DNA of 64,000 nucleotides, from the NCBI GenBank assembly GCA_947172415.1, contig OX359199.1, positions 2,878,001-2,942,000 on the forward strand, written 5' to 3'. Position numbers and translations under genes: made by a program. Positions 10,839 to 26,809 of this stretch are shown piece after piece; position 1 is the stretch's first letter, and the number at the start of each line of letters is the position of its first letter. This DNA is from Chondrosia reniformis. Lineage: Eukaryota; Porifera; Demospongiae; Chondrillida; Chondrillidae. Under the pieces are notes generated by a model, which saw nothing but the letters and a program-made list of their open reading frames with translations, searched no databases and was not told the DNA's origin.

Positions 10839-10920
10839 GAATCGAAAAACCAACTGCGTTTTTAAACGCTCAAAAGTCAAAGGATGTACCATCCCAATGA
10901 TAAGTTCGATGCAGTTATAA

Positions 10921-11066
10921 GGAATCCTTATTCTATTACTTTGACAGGTTAGGTTGTTATAACCACTACCTAGTTGTTAAATGTTTGGTATGTCATTTTA
11001 ATCAATAATATTGGCTGTTATTTTAACCATTTGATGTTGTTTTGACAAACAAATTTTTTCAGTGTA
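10921..11066. other. Transition sequence between PLE and satellite
   Basis: Non-satellite sequence with no recognised feature; probably PLE 3' flank or tail. Confidence 0.3.
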
Positions 11067-14000
11067 CATAAAACTAGTTACTGGTTCATTCAACTAGTAA
11101 CTACAACTACTAAATATAACTAGTCCATACAACAATTACACAACTAGCACCTACAACTAGTACAATTAACTACATACAACTAGCACAAACAACTAGTACA
11201 TACAGATAGTTACTAAATATGCAACTAGTATATACAACTAGTACAAACAACTGGTACATACAACTAGTACATACAACTAGAACATGCAACTAGTAAAATC
11301 TACTATAACCTATAACTAGTTCATATAAATATAGAGTACAAACAATTACTGCATATAACTAGTATATACACATATTACTAGTACATGTAAATAGTACATA
11401 CAACTAGTAAATACAACTAGTACATGCAACTAGTACATACAACTAGTACATACAACTAGGACCTAAAACTAGTAAATGCAACTATTAAATACAACTAGTA
11501 CATGCAATTAGTACATACAACTAGTGCATAAAACTATTAAATACAACTAGTTCATTCAACTGGTACACACAACTAGTACATAGAACTATATAGTCCATAC
11601 ACCTACTACATACAACTAGTATCTAGCACATACAACTAGTACATAGAACTAGTCCATACAACTACTACATACACCTAGTATGTACCACTTACAACTAGTA
11701 CATACAACTAGTACATACAAGTAGTAGACACAACTAGTACACACAACTAGTACATACAACTAGTACATACAACTAGTACATACAACAAGTACTTATACCT
11801 AGTACATACACATATAACTAGTATATATATATATAGTACGTACATTAAACTAAAACTCCAACTAGTACACAGAAGTATTACATAGAATTAGTACATACAT
11901 CTAGTACATACAACTAGTACGTACAACTGGCACATACCACTAGTACTAACAACTAGTTCCGACAACTTGTACTTACAACTAGAACCTATGATTAGAACAT
12001 ACACATATTACTAGTACATATAAATAGTACGTACATTAAACTAGAACTCCAACTAGTACATAGAATTATTACATCCAATTAGTAAATACATCTAGTACAT
12101 ACAACTAGTACAAACAACTAATACCTACGACTAGTAAATATAATTTGTACTAGTACATACAACTAGTTCATACAACTATTACATTCGAATTGTACATACA
12201 ATTAGTACCTGCAACTAGTAAATATAACCAGTGCTAGTACGTACAACTGGTACACACAACTAATGGCTACAGTTAGTAAATATTACCAGTACTATTACAT
12301 ACCACTAGTTAATACTATTAGTACATACAACTAGTTCATTCAACGTAGTACATACAACAACTACATACAACTACTACATACATTTAGTACATATAACTTG
12401 TACATACAACTAGTACATATAACTAGAACATACACATATAACTAGTACATATAAATAGTACATACAACTAGTATATACAACTAGAACAAAAATCTAGGAT
12501 TTACAACAAGTGCATATAACTACAACATACAACCTGTACATATTACTAGTACATACAACTAGAATATACAACTAGTATGTACAACTAGTACCTACAACTA
12601 GTACATACAACTAGTACCTACAACTAGTACATACAACTAGTACATATCACTAGTACCTATAACTAGTACATATTACTACTACATACTACCAGTACATTCA
12701 ACCAATACATACTACCAGTACATATGACAAGGACATACAACAAGTGCATGCTAATAGTACATATAAGTGGTTCACAATAACTAGTGTTTACAAGTAAAAC
12801 CTTCAACTAGCACATATAACTATTAAATATAACTTGTACATTCAACTAGTAGAAATAACTAGAACATACACATATAACTTGAACATACAACTAGTACATA
12901 TAACTAGTGTATGCAACTAGTACATAAAAGTAGCACATACAACTAAAACATCCAACTATTACATACAACTAATACATATAACTAGTAAATACACCAAGGA
13001 CATACAGCTAGTACCTACAACTAATACATATAACTACTACCTAAAACTAGTGATTACAGATAATACCTTAAACTAGCACATATAACTATTACATACAACT
13101 TGTACATTCAACTAATAGAAATAACTAGAATATACACATATAACTAGAACATATAAATAGTACATACAACTAGTGCATACAACTAGTGTATGCAACTAGT
13201 ACATAAAACTAGCACATACAACTATTACATACAACTAATACATACAACTAGTAAATACCCCAATTACATTCAACTAGTACATACAACTAGTACCTACAAC
13301 TAGTACCTACAACTAATACATATAACTAGTACCTACAACTAGTACATACAAATAGTACATAAACAGTACATACAACTAGTACATACAACTAATCCATACA
13401 ACTAGTTCATAACTAGTATATGCAACTAGTACATATAACTAGTACATAAAACCAGTACATATTACTAGTACATACAACTAGAATATATAACTAGTACGTA
13501 CAACTAGTACATTCGATTAGTACATACCACTAATACCTATAACTAGTGATTACAACTAGTACATATTAATAGGAGATACTACCAGTACATTCAACCAGTA
13601 CATACAACTAGTACAAACAACTAGTACATACAACTAGTATAGATAACTAGAACATACACATATAACTTATACCTATAAATAGTACATACAACTAGTACTA
13701 GCAAGTAGTACGTAAAACTAGCACTTACAAGTAATACATACAACTACTACATACAACTTGTATATACAACTAGTACATACACCCAGTACATTCAACTAGT
13801 ACGTCCAACTAGAACATACAAGTTGTACATAGAACTAGTACATACATGTAGTACATACAACTTGCACCTAAAACTGGTACATATAACTAGAACTTACACA
13901 TATAGTTCGTTCATATAAATAGTACATATAACTAGTATTTATAAATTGTACATATAACTAGTAGATATACCTAGTACATATAACTAGTAGATATACCTAG

Positions 14001-14576
14001 TACATATAAATAGTACATACAACCAGTACATACAACCAATACCTACAACTAGCACATACAACTAGTACATACAACTTGTATATACAACTAGTACACACAC
14101 TCAGTACATTCAACTAGTACGTCCAACTAGAACATACAAGTTGTACATACAAGTAGTACACACATCTAGTACATACAACTTGCACATAAAACTAGTACAT
14201 ATAACTAGAACTTACACATATAGTTTATTCATATAAATAGTACATATAACTAGTATTTATAAATTGTACATATAACTAGTAGATATACCTAGTACATATA
14301 AATAGTACATACAACCAATACATACAACCAGTACCTACAACTAGTATATACATACAACTAGTACATACAACTAGTACATTCAACTATTGCTTAACACTAG
14401 TACCTACAACTAGTACCTACAACTAGTACTTATAACTAGTACCTACAACTAGTACTTATAACTAGTACCTATGACTAGTGATTAAAACTAGTACCTACAA
14501 CTAGTACATACAACTAGTACATACAAACAGTACATACAACCAGTACATAAGACTAGGCCATACAACTAGTATATAA
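11067..14576 (+). repeat. 13-bp satellite, plus polarity (block 2)
   Basis: Continuous degenerate ACATACAACTAGT units. Variant blocks recur, notably ACATACACATATAACTAGT followed by ACATATAAATAGT at many sites. A segment of about 310-320 bp near 13770-13990 is repeated near 14090-14300. No open frame longer than expected by chance. Confidence 0.9.
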
Positions 14577-14899
14577 CTAGTAAGAGAATAATAAACATTT
14601 TCTACAACAATAGTAGAAGATGTAGGGATGGCACAAAAAGCATAGAAACAAGAAAGGGATGTTACACAGTGAAGAATTATTTATGCATGAATCATACAAC
14701 ACCCTTGCCCATTTGCTAGCGGAACAGGGTCGCTTGCCTTTAAGGCCAGTTCATAGCATGGCTGGTGCATTTTTAACTATACATAGCTTTTTTTCGGCGA
14801 TTTTCAGCCTATTTCGGATTTTCGCTCCTATACCAATGTATAGGGAAAACGAAACAACCCGTACCATCCCTACATAGAGAGTACTACCGTACTCTCTGA
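14577..14899 (-). mobile_element. Helitron/HINE-like non-autonomous element A (short form)
   Basis: On the minus strand it starts TCAGAGAGTACGG directly after an A and ends CTAG directly before a T, as expected for Helitron-type insertion between A and T. A small hairpin (a 9-bp stem in the longer copies) lies at the start. An inverted pair TGTAGGGATGG/CCATCCCTACA lies inside the ends. Only one copy of the 3' arm is present, unlike the two longer relatives at 48393-49117 and 62137-62896. No coding capacity. Because CTAG also occurs in the satellite, the right-hand boundary could be off by a few bases. Confidence 0.55.
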
Positions 14900-17800
14900 T
14901 ATGCAACTAGTACAAATAACTAGTACATACAACCAGTACATATTACTAGTACATACAACTAGAATGTACAATTAGTCCATTCAACTAGTACATTCAATTT
15001 GTACATACCACTAGTACCTAAAACTAGTACATAAAACTAGTACACACAAACTAATACATTCAACTAGGACATACAGATAGTTACAAGTACATACAACTAG
15101 TTACTAGTACTTCCAATAGTTCACACAACTAGTACATGCAACTAGTAACTACAAGTAGTAAATATAACTAGTACATACAACAATTACACACAACTAGTAC
15201 ATAAAATTAGTACATATAACTACATGTAACTACTAAATACAACTACCACATTCAACTAGGACATACATATAGTTAATAGTACATTCGAATAGTACATACA
15301 ACTAGTACATACAACTAGAACAAACTACTAGTACATACAACTACTACATACATCTAGTTACTAAACCATACAATTAGTACTTACAAATAAAACATATATA
15401 TAACTAGTAACTACGACTAGTAAATATAACTAGTATATACAACAATTACACAAAACTACTACATGCAAGAAGTACATATGACTACATACAACTAGTACAT
15501 ACAACAAGTAACTACAACTGGTAAATACAGACAGTTACTAATACATTCAAGTAGTACATAGAACTAGTACATACATGTAGCACATACAACTAGTAACTAC
15601 AACGAGTACATACAACTAGTACAAACAACCAGTATATATATCTAGTACATACAACTAGTTACTAGTATATACAACTAGTTCATACAGCTAGTACATACAA
15701 CTAGTACATACAACTAGTAACTACAAGTAGTAAATATAATTAGTACACACAACAATTACACACAACTAGTACATAAAACTAGTACATATAACTACATGCA
15801 ACTATTACATACCACTTATACATTCAACTAGGACATACAGATAGTTACTAGTACATACAAGTAGTACATACAACTAGAACATACAACTAGTACATACAAC
15901 TACTACATACATCTAGTTGCTAATCCATATAATTAGTACTTACAACTAAAACATATAACTAGTAACTACAACTAGTAAATAAAACTAGTATATACAACAA
16001 TTATACATAACTAGTACATGCAAGTACTACATATAATTACAAACACTTAGTACTTACCACTAGTACATACAACTAAAACAACAACTAGTAACTACAACTA
16101 ATAAATATTACTAGTATATACAACAATTACACAAAACTAGTACATACAAAAAGTATCTACAACTGGTACATACAGACAGTTACTAATACATTCAAGTAGT
16201 ACATACAACTAGTAACGACAAGTAGGAAATAAAGCGAGTACATTCAACAATTCCACACAACTAGTACATACAAGTAGTACATATAACTAGTACTTAGCAC
16301 TAGTACCTAAAACTAGAACATATAACTAGTTACTAGTACATAAAATGTCTACATACAACTAGTACCTACAACTAGTACATACAACTACTCCTTAGTACGT
16401 ACAACTAGTACATACAACTAGTGCATAAAACTAGTTACTACAACTAGTAAATATAACTGGTACATACAAAAATTACACAAACTACTACATACAACGAGTA
16501 CATATAACTACATACAACTAGTACATACGACTAGTTCATACAAGTAGGACATAAGACTAGTATATAAGACCAGTACATACGACTACTTACTAGTTCATAC
16601 AACAACTACCTACAACTAGTAATTACAACTAGTACATAGATTTAGTACATATAACCAGTAAATATATCTAATACATACAACTAGTACATATAACTAGTAC
16701 ATATAACCAGTATATATATCTAATACATACAACTAGTACATATAACTAGTTCACATAAGCAGTACCTACACATATAACTAGTACATATAAATAGTACATA
16801 AAACTAAAACATACTACTGGTACATAAAACTAGAACATCCGACCAGTTCATAAAATTAAGACATACAATTAGCACCTACAACTAGTACATACAATTAGTA
16901 CACACAACTGGAACATACAACTAGCACATCAAACAAGTTCATAAAATTAGTACATAGAATTAGTACCTACAACTAGTATATACAATTACTACATATAACT
17001 GGAACATACAACTAGCACATAACTAGTACATACAATTAGTACATACAATTTGAACATGCAACTACTACTTACAATTGAGTACATACAACTTAAACATAAA
17101 ACTAGTAACGACTACTTAAGACTAGTACATACAACTAGTACATTCAACTAGTACAACTAGTACATACAACCAGTATATACAACTAGTACTACAACCAGGA
17201 CATATAACTAGTTCATACAACTAGACTAGAAACTAGTACATACAACTAGTTCATACAACTAATTAATACAGATTGTTATTAGTACATACAACTAGTACAT
17301 AAAACTAGTAAATACTACTAGTTACTAGTTCATACAACTAGTATATACAACTAGTAAATACAACTAGTACCTACAACTAGTACTATAACTGGTACATAGA
17401 ACTAGTACATTTAACCAGTACATATAACTTGGACATACAACTTTCACTACAATTAGTACATACAACTAGTTACTACTATGTACAAACTAGTAACTGCAAC
17501 TAGTAAATATATCTAGTACTTACAAGAAATACACATACATACAACAAGTACATATAACTACATACAACTAGTTCATACAAATAGTACATACAGCTATTTA
17601 CTAGTACATAAACCTAATACATACAAGTAGTACATGCAAGAAGTAAATATAACTAGTGCATACAAGAATTACGAACCAACTAGTACTTACATGTAGTACA
17701 TAAAACTACACATAACTAGTACATACAACTAGTACATAAAACTAGTACCTATAACTAGTACATACAGATAGTTACTGGTACATACAACTGGTACATACAA

Positions 17801-19987
17801 CTAGTATAAACACCTAGTGACTACTACATACAACTAGTACATACAACTAGTTCATATAAGTAGTACATACAACTAGTAACTACTACATACAACTAGTACA
17901 TACACTAGTTAGTAGGACATACAACTAGTACATACCACTAGTACATACAACTTGTAATAATAACTTGTAAATATAACTAGTACATACAACAATTAGGCAC
18001 AACTAGTACATACAACTATTACCTATAACTATACACAACTAGTACACACAACTAGTACATACAACTACTACACAGAACTAATACATACAACTAGTACATA
18101 GAACTAGTTCACACAACTAGTACATGCAACTTGTACACACAACTGCTACATACAACTAGTACATTCAACTCGTTCACGCAACTAGTACATTCAACTAGTG
18201 CATACAACTAGTTTATACAACTGGTACATACAACTATTAACTACAACTAGTAAATATAACTTGTACATACATCAATTACGCACAACTAGTACATACAACT
18301 AGAACATTCAACTACAATTAGTACAAACACCTAGTATATACAACTAGTACTTATTACTAGTATATACATCCAGTACTACAACTAGTACATAGAACTATAA
18401 ATATAACCAGTACATATAAATTGCATATACAACTAATACATGGAAAAATTACACATAACTACTACATATAACCTGTACATACAACTAGTATATACAACTA
18501 GTACATATAACTAGTACATACAACTAGTACATATAACCAGTACCTACACATATAATTAGCATATATAAATAGTACAAAAAACTAGAACATATTACTAGTA
18601 AATGAAACTAGTACATACAACTAGTACATACAATTAGTACATACAACTAGTACATACAACTAGTCACTAGTCCGTTTAACTAGTATATACAACTAGAACA
18701 TAAAACTAGTAACTACAACTAGTAAATATAACTGGTACATACAATAATTACACAAACTACTACATACAACTAGTACATATAACTACATACAACTAGTACT
18801 TACAACTCTACACACAACTAGTACATGCAACTAGTACATACAACTAGTACACAAAATTCCTACATACAACTAGTAAATACAACTAGTACATACAACTAGT
18901 ACCAACAACTAGTACATACAACTAGTACCAACAACTAGTACATACAACTAGTACATACAACCAGCACTATAACTAGTACATACAACTAGTACAAATAGCC
19001 AATACCTACACATATAACTAGTACATATAAATAGTACATAAAACTAGAACACACCACTAATACATACAACTAGTACATTCAACTAGCGCATCTAACAAGA
19101 ACATAAAATTAGTACATACAATTAGTACCTACAACTAGTACATACAATGAGTACATACAACTGGAACATACAACTAGCACATAACTAGTACATACAATTA
19201 GTACATTCAATTTGAACATGCAACTGCTACTTGCAATTGAGGACATACAACTTGAACATACAACTAGTAACGACTACTTACAACTAGTACATACAATTAG
19301 TACATTCAACTAATACAACTAGTACATACAACCAGTTAATAAAACTAGGACTACAACCAGGACATATAACTAGAACATACAACTAGTACATATAACCAGT
19401 GCATACACATATAACTAGTGCATATAACTAGTATATACAACTAGACTAGAAACTAGTACATACAAGTAGTACATACAACTAGAACCTCCAACTAGCAAAT
19501 ATAACTAGTCCTCCTACATACAAGTTTAACATACAACTAGTAAGGACTACTTACAACTAGTACATACAACTAGTACATTCAACTAGTACAACTAGGACAT
19601 ACAACTAGTATATACAACTAGGACTACAACTAGGACATATAACTACATACAACTAATACATACAACTAGTACAGACAATTACTATATACAAGTAGTAAAT
19701 ACAACTAGTACACACAACTAGTACATACAACAACTAGTACATGGAACTAGTACATACAACTAGAACATACTATTAGTATATACAACTAGAACATACAAGT
19801 AGTACATATAACTAGTCCTACTACATACACCTTGAACAAACAACTAGTAACGACTACTTACAACTAGTACAGACAACTAGTACATACAACTAGTACATAC
19901 AACTAGTACATCTAACAAGTACATCTAACAAGTACATAAAATTAGTACATACAGTTAGTACCTACAACTAGTACATACCATTAGTAC
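14900..19987 (+). repeat. 13-bp satellite, plus polarity (block 3)
   Basis: Same 13-mer. A longer variant string recurs every few hundred bases: TAACTACAACTAGTAAATAT, then AACTAGTACATACAACAATT, then ACACACAACTAG (roughly 55 bp). It is the mirror of a block seen repeatedly in the minus-polarity arrays, marking a shared higher-order unit. Confidence 0.9.
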
Positions 19988-20192
19988 AAGACTCCCAGGA
20001 TCACTGATGAAGGGTGGAATTCCCAGAAACGGCTGTCTGACCCAGTGGAGAAGAAGATGAAAGAAGGGAAAAGAAGGAAGAAAAGACTACTGTATCTTCA
20101 TCTAAAGCTCTCTTTAGGTTTAGTTCCCCTATAGGCTCTTTTTACAGAATAGGCATATAGCATGTAGGAAAATGGTATCTTAGATTTTTCAT
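19988..20192 (+). mobile_element. Naiad PLE, short 3' fragment
   Basis: About 205 bp identical in layout to the Naiad 3' end: hammerhead ribozyme, then a purine-rich stretch and the tail ending AGATTTTTCAT. The 5' break is only about 4 bp before the outer stem of the ribozyme. Removing the insert leaves a continuous satellite unit (ATTAGTAC joined to ATACAACTGG), so it is a clean insertion with the 3' tail joined to satellite CAT. Confidence 0.85.
19992..20050 (+). ncRNA. Hammerhead ribozyme in the short Naiad fragment
   Basis: Same core as the other Naiad copies: CTGATGA at 20003-20009, GAAA, the AC-GGCU-GU stem III and GUC, with CTCC/GGAG closing stem I. All core bases are intact. Confidence 0.8.
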
Positions 20193-23100
20193 ACAACTGG
20201 AAGATACAACTGGCACATAACTAGTACACACAATTAGTATATACAATTAGACCATGCAACTACTACCTACAATTGTGTAGATACAACTAGAACAAACAAC
20301 TAGTAACGAGTTCTTATAACTAGTACATGCAACAAGTAACTACAACTAGTAAATATAACTAGTACATAAAACAATTACACACAATTAGTAAATATAAGTA
20401 GTACATATAACTATATACAACTAGTACATAAAACTAGGACAAAAAACTAGTACATATAACTAGTATATACAACTAGTACATACTACTAATACATACAACT
20501 AGTACTTACAACTAGTACATACATATAATTACTAGTACAAACACCTAGCACATACACTTGGTACACAGAAGTAGTACCTACAAATAGTACATACAACTAG
20601 TAACTACAACTAGTAAATATAACTAGTACATATAACTTGCATATATAACTAGTACATACAATTAGTACATACAACTAGTACATACAACTAGTCACTAGTC
20701 CGTTTAACTATTATATACATTAGAACATAAAACTAGTAACTACAACTAGTAAATATAACTGGTACACACAATAATTACACAAACTACTATATACAACTAG
20801 TACATATAACTACATACAACTAGTACATACAACTACTACACACAACTAGTACATGCAACTAGTACATACAACTAGTACACACAACTCCTACATACAACTA
20901 GTAAATACAACTAGTACATACAACTAGTACATACAACCCCTACATACAACTAGTACATACAACTAGTACTAAAACTAGTACATAGAACTAGTACATATAA
21001 CCAGTACGTATATCTAATACATACAACCAGTACATGTAACTAGTACATACAACTAGTACAAATAATCAATACCTACACATATAACTAGTACATATAAATA
21101 GTACATAAAACTAGAACATACCACTAGTACATACAATTAGTACATTCAACTAGTACAACTAGTACATATAACCAGTTAATAAAACTAGAACACACTACTA
21201 GTACATACAACTAGTACAAACAGCTGGTACATTAAATTAGTACCTAAAACTGGAACACTTAACTAGCACATAATTAGTACTTACAATTAGTACATACAAT
21301 TAGAACATGCATTTACTACTTACAATTGAGTACATGCAACTAGAATTTCCAACTATTAAACATAACTAGTCCTAGTACATACAACTAGAACATACAACAA
21401 TTACCAGCAGCTACAAATAGTACATAAACTAGTACAAAAAGAAGTACATATAACTAGTTCATACAACTAGTTACTAGTCCATACAACTAGTACGTACAAC
21501 TAGTACATACAACAAGTTTATAAAATTAGTAACTACAACTAGCATATATAAGTAGTACATACAACAATTACACACAATTAGTACTTAAAATAGTACATAT
21601 AACTACGTACAACTAGTACATACAATTAGTACAAACAACTGGTACATACAACTAGTAGATATCACTACATTGAACTAGTACATACAACTAGTACATACAA
21701 CTAGTACATACAACAAGTACTACAAGTAGTACATAGAACTAGTACATAGTACGTAGAACAAGTACATACAACTAGTGACTAAAACTACTGCATTCAACTA
21801 GTACATAAAACCAGAACCTACACATAAAACTAGTACATATAAATAGTACATACAAGTATTACCTCTAACCAGTGCCTACACATATAAATAGTACATATAA
21901 CTAATACATAAAACTAGAACATACAACTAGTAACTACTACAAACAACCAGTACAAACAACTAGTATATATAAAGAGTACATACATCTAGTAAATACAATT
22001 CGTCAATATTACAAGTACATACAACTTGTACGTATAACCAATACATACACATATAACTAGTACATATAAACAGTACATATTACAAGTACATACAACTAGT
22101 ACAGACAACTTGTAAATATAACAAATACATAAAATTAGTACATACAACTGGAACCTACGACTAGTATATAACTAGTACATACAATTTGTACATAAAACGG
22201 GAACATACAACTAGAAAATAATTAATGCATACAATACACTGTACATACATTTAGAAAATGCAACTACTACTTACAATTAAGTATATACAACTAGAACCTC
22301 CAAATAGTAAATATAACTGGTCCTAGTACATACAACTAGAACATCCAACTACTAACGAGTACTTATAACTAGTAATTACAACTAGTAACTACAATTACTA
22401 AATATAACAAGCACATATAACAATTACACACAACTAGTAAATACAAGTAGTACATGTAAATAGTAGTTTCAACTTGTACATAAAACTAGTACTATAACTA
22501 GAACAAAAAACTAGTACATATAACCAGTTCATATAACTTGCCCATACAACTAGTACATGCAATTACTACATACTACTAGTACATGCAATTACTACATACA
22601 ACTAGTACAAACAATTAGTACATACAACCAGTTCTAGAACTAGTACATAGATGTAGTATATATATCCAGTATATATAACTAGTACATAACACTAGTACAT
22701 ATGATTAGTGCACACAACTAGTACATACAACTAGTAACTACAACTAGTATATACAGATAGTTACTAGTTCTTACAACTACTACATAAAACTAGTACATAC
22801 AACTACTACATAAAACTAGTACATACAACTAGTACATAAAACTAGAAAACACAATTAGTACATAAAACTAGTACATACAACTAGTACATACAACTAGTAA
22901 ATACAACAATTAGAAACAGCTAGTACATACAACTAGTTTATATAACTACATACAACTAGAACATACAACTACAACAAAAAACTAATAAATACAGATTTTT
23001 ACTACTACGTACAACTAGTACATACAACTAGTACATATAACCAGTGAATACACCTATAATTAATTCATATAACTAGTACATACAACTAGACTAGAAACTA

Positions 23101-26100
23101 GTACACACAACTAGTAAATACAACTAGTACACACAACTAGTTCATATAACTAGTACATTCATCTAGTACATACAATTAGTACATTTAACTAGTACATTTA
23201 ACTAGTTCATACAATTAGTACATGTAACCAGTACAGACTCATATAACTAGTACATATAAACAGTACATAAAACTAGAACATACTACTAGTACACACAACT
23301 AGTACATATAAATAGTAACTACAACTAGTAACTACAACTAGTACATACAACAATTACACACAACTAGCATATACAAATAGTTCATATAACTACATACAAC
23401 TGTACACACAATTAGAATATACAACTAGTACATACAACTAGTAACTAAAACTACTACATACAACTAGTATAAACAACTAGTAGCTAGTACATACAACTAC
23501 TACATACAACTAGTACATACATCTAGTTACTAATACAAACAATTAGTACATACACCTAGTGCATAAAACTAGTAACTACAACTAGTAAATATAACTAGTA
23601 CATTCAACAATAACACACATACAACAAGTATATACAACTAGTACCTACAACTAGTACATATAACTAGTACATACAACAATTACACACAACTAGTACTTAA
23701 AATAGTACATATAACTACGTACAACTAGTACATACAATTAGTACAAACAACTGGTACATACAACTAGTAGATATCACTACATACAACTAGTACATACAAC
23801 TAGTACATACAACTAGTTCATACAACTAGTACATACAACTAGTACGAATAACAAGTACTTACAACTAGTACATACAACTAGTACGAATAACAAGTACTTA
23901 CAACTAGTATATACAACTAGTTATCATACATACAACTGGTACATACAACTAGTTCATACAAATAGTAAAAACAACTAGTAAATATAAATAGTTCATACAA
24001 CTAGTACATACAACTAATTACTAGTACATACAAATAATACATACAAATAGTACATACAACTAGTACATACAACTAGCACATACAACTAGGACATAGAACT
24101 AGTATCTAGTACTTACAACCAGTATATATAACTAGTACATACAACTAGTTCATACAACTAGTGCATACAACTAGTACGAATAACAAGTACTTACAACTAG
24201 TACATACAACTAGTACGAATAACAAGTACTTACAACTAGTATATACAACTAGTTATCATACATACAACTGGTACATACAACTAGTTCATACAAATAGTAA
24301 AAACAACTAGTAAATATAACTAGTTCATACAACTAGTACATACAACTAATTACTAGTACATACAAATAATACATACAAATAGTACATACAACTAGTACAT
24401 ACAACTAGCACATACAACTAGGACATAGAACTAGTATCTAGTACTTACAACCAGTATATATAACTAGTACATACAACTAGTACCTACAACTGGTACATAA
24501 CTATCACAGAGAATTAGTACATATAACTAGTACCTACAACTGGTACATAACTATCACAGAGAATTAGTACATATAACTAGTATATACAACTTGTACATAT
24601 AACCAGAACATAAAGATATAACAAGTACAAATAACTCTTACACACAACTAAACTACATACAGCTAGTACATAAAACCAACAACGAGTACATACAACTAGT
24701 ACATACAACGAGAACATATAACCAGTACATACACATATACCTAGTACATATAAATGGTACATTAAACTGGAACATACTACTAGTACATTTAACAAGTACA
24801 TAAATTTAGTACATACAATTATTGCATACAACTAGGACATACTATTAGCACAAACCACTGGAACTTTCAACTAGCACATAACTTGTACCTACAATTAGTA
24901 TATAAAATTATAATATGCAACAACTACTTGCAATTGAGTACATACAACTACTTGCAATTGAGTACATACAACTAGAACCTCCAACTAGTAAATATAACTA
25001 GTCCTAGTACAAACAACTAGAACATACAACTAGTAACGAGTACTTATACCTAGTACATACAACTAGTAACTACAACTAGTAAATATAACTAGTACATACA
25101 ACAATTACACACAACTTTTAAATACAATTATTACAAATAACTACATACAACTAGCATATACAACTAGTACCTCCAACTAGTACATACATATATTTACTAG
25201 TACATACAATTAGTACATACAACTAGTACATACAACTAGTAAATATAACTAGTACACATAACCAGTACATACAACTAATTACTAGTACATTCAACTAGTA
25301 CATACAACTTGTACATACAACTGGTATATACAACTAGTTACTAGTATATAAAACTAGTACATGCAAAAAGTAACTACAACTAGTAAATATAACTAGTACA
25401 TGCAGCAATTACACACAACTAGTACATACAAATAGTACCTACAACTAGTACATACAAATAGTAACTACAACTAGTACATACATATGGTTACAAGTTCTTA
25501 CAACCAGTACATACAACTAAGCAGATTCAACTAGCACATAAAACTAGTATACATAACTAGTACATACCACTAGTTCTTACAACTAGTACCTACAACTAGA
25601 ACATACATATATTTACTAGTACATACAATTAGTATATACAACTAGTACATAAAACTAGTACACATAACTAGTACATACCACTAGTTCTTACAACTAGTAC
25701 CTACAAGTAGTGCATACATATATTTACTAGTACATACAATTAGTATATAAAACTAGCACATAAAACTAGTACACATAACTAGTACATACCACTAGTTCTT
25801 ACAACTAGTACCTACAACTAGTACATACATACATTTAATAGGACATAGAATTAGTACATATAACTAATACATAAAACTAGTACACATAATTAGTACATCC
25901 AACAACTTACTAGTAAATACAACTAGTACATAAAACTAGTGACATACAATTTGTGCATAGAACGAGAATACACAACAAGTGCAAACAACTAGTGTATAGA
26001 ACTAGTTACTAGTACATACAACTAGTACATACAAATAGTAACTAAAACTAGTAAATATAACTAGTACTTACAACAATTACACTCAACTAGTACATAAAAC

Positions 26101-26809
26101 TAATACATACAACTAGTACCTACAACTAGTACATACAACTAGTACATACAACTAGTTATTACAACTGATAAATATAATTAGTACATACAACAATTACACA
26201 CAACTGCTACATGCAACTAGTTCATATAACTACATACAACTAGTACTTACAACTAGCACATACAACTGGTACATACAATTAGATCACACAACTAGTACTA
26301 CAAGTAGTACATAGAACTAGTCCATATTACCAGTGCATAAAATTTGCACATTCAACTGATACACAAAAATAGTACACATAACTAGTTCTAGTACCTACAA
26401 CTAGTAACTACAACTGGTAAATATAGCTAGTACAAACAACTATTTCAGACAACTAGTACATACAAGTAGTACCTACAACTAGTACATACAACTAAGTACA
26501 TTCAACTAGCACATAAAACTAGTGCACATAACTAGTACATACAACTAGTTACTGGTACATACAACTAGTACATACAACTAGTACCTACAACTAGTACATA
26601 CATATATTTACTAGTACATACAATCAGTACATACAAATAGTACATAAAATTTGGATATACAACTAGTAACTGCAACTGGTAAATATAACTAGTACATAGC
26701 ACAATTACACACAATTAGTACATACAACTAGTACATATAACTAATATATAGAACTAGTATATAAAACTAGTATCTAGTACATGAAACTAGTACATAAAAC
26801 TAGTACATA
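20193..26809 (+). repeat. 13-bp satellite, plus polarity (block 4)
   Basis: Same 13-mer. A segment of about 330 bp (around 23843-24170) is duplicated in tandem (around 24172-24500), marked by the rare variant TACGAATAACAAGTACTTAC. Another near-exact duplication of about 60 bp lies at 24470-24590. A series of similar units containing CATATATTTACTAGTACATA recurs between 25180 and 25850 and again near 26610. Confidence 0.9.

Larger units (their letters stand above)
10405..10920 (+). mobile_element. 3' end of a canonical Penelope/Poseidon-type PLE (C-terminal GIY-YIG)
   Basis: A 5'-truncated fragment holds the C-terminal endonuclease coding region (10425-10742), a short 3' UTR and a hammerhead-like motif (10793-10838). 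Its protein is unrelated in order and sequence to the Naiads elsewhere in the window, so two PLE lineages coexist here. The exact 3' boundary before the satellite at 11067 is uncertain. Confidence 0.7.

Noticed and set aside
14659..14877. 72-codon frame inside HINE-like element A
   Set aside because: Not conserved in elements B and C and has no family resemblance.
24577..24831. Open frame of 84 codons in the satellite (minus), with similar ones at 46862, 49028, 49833 and 57866
   Set aside because: These are translations of the 13-bp repeat (Tyr/Val/Leu/Cys-rich, MYVLVVCTS-like) or of the HINE palindrome. The repeat unit is not a multiple of three and open frames are chance.
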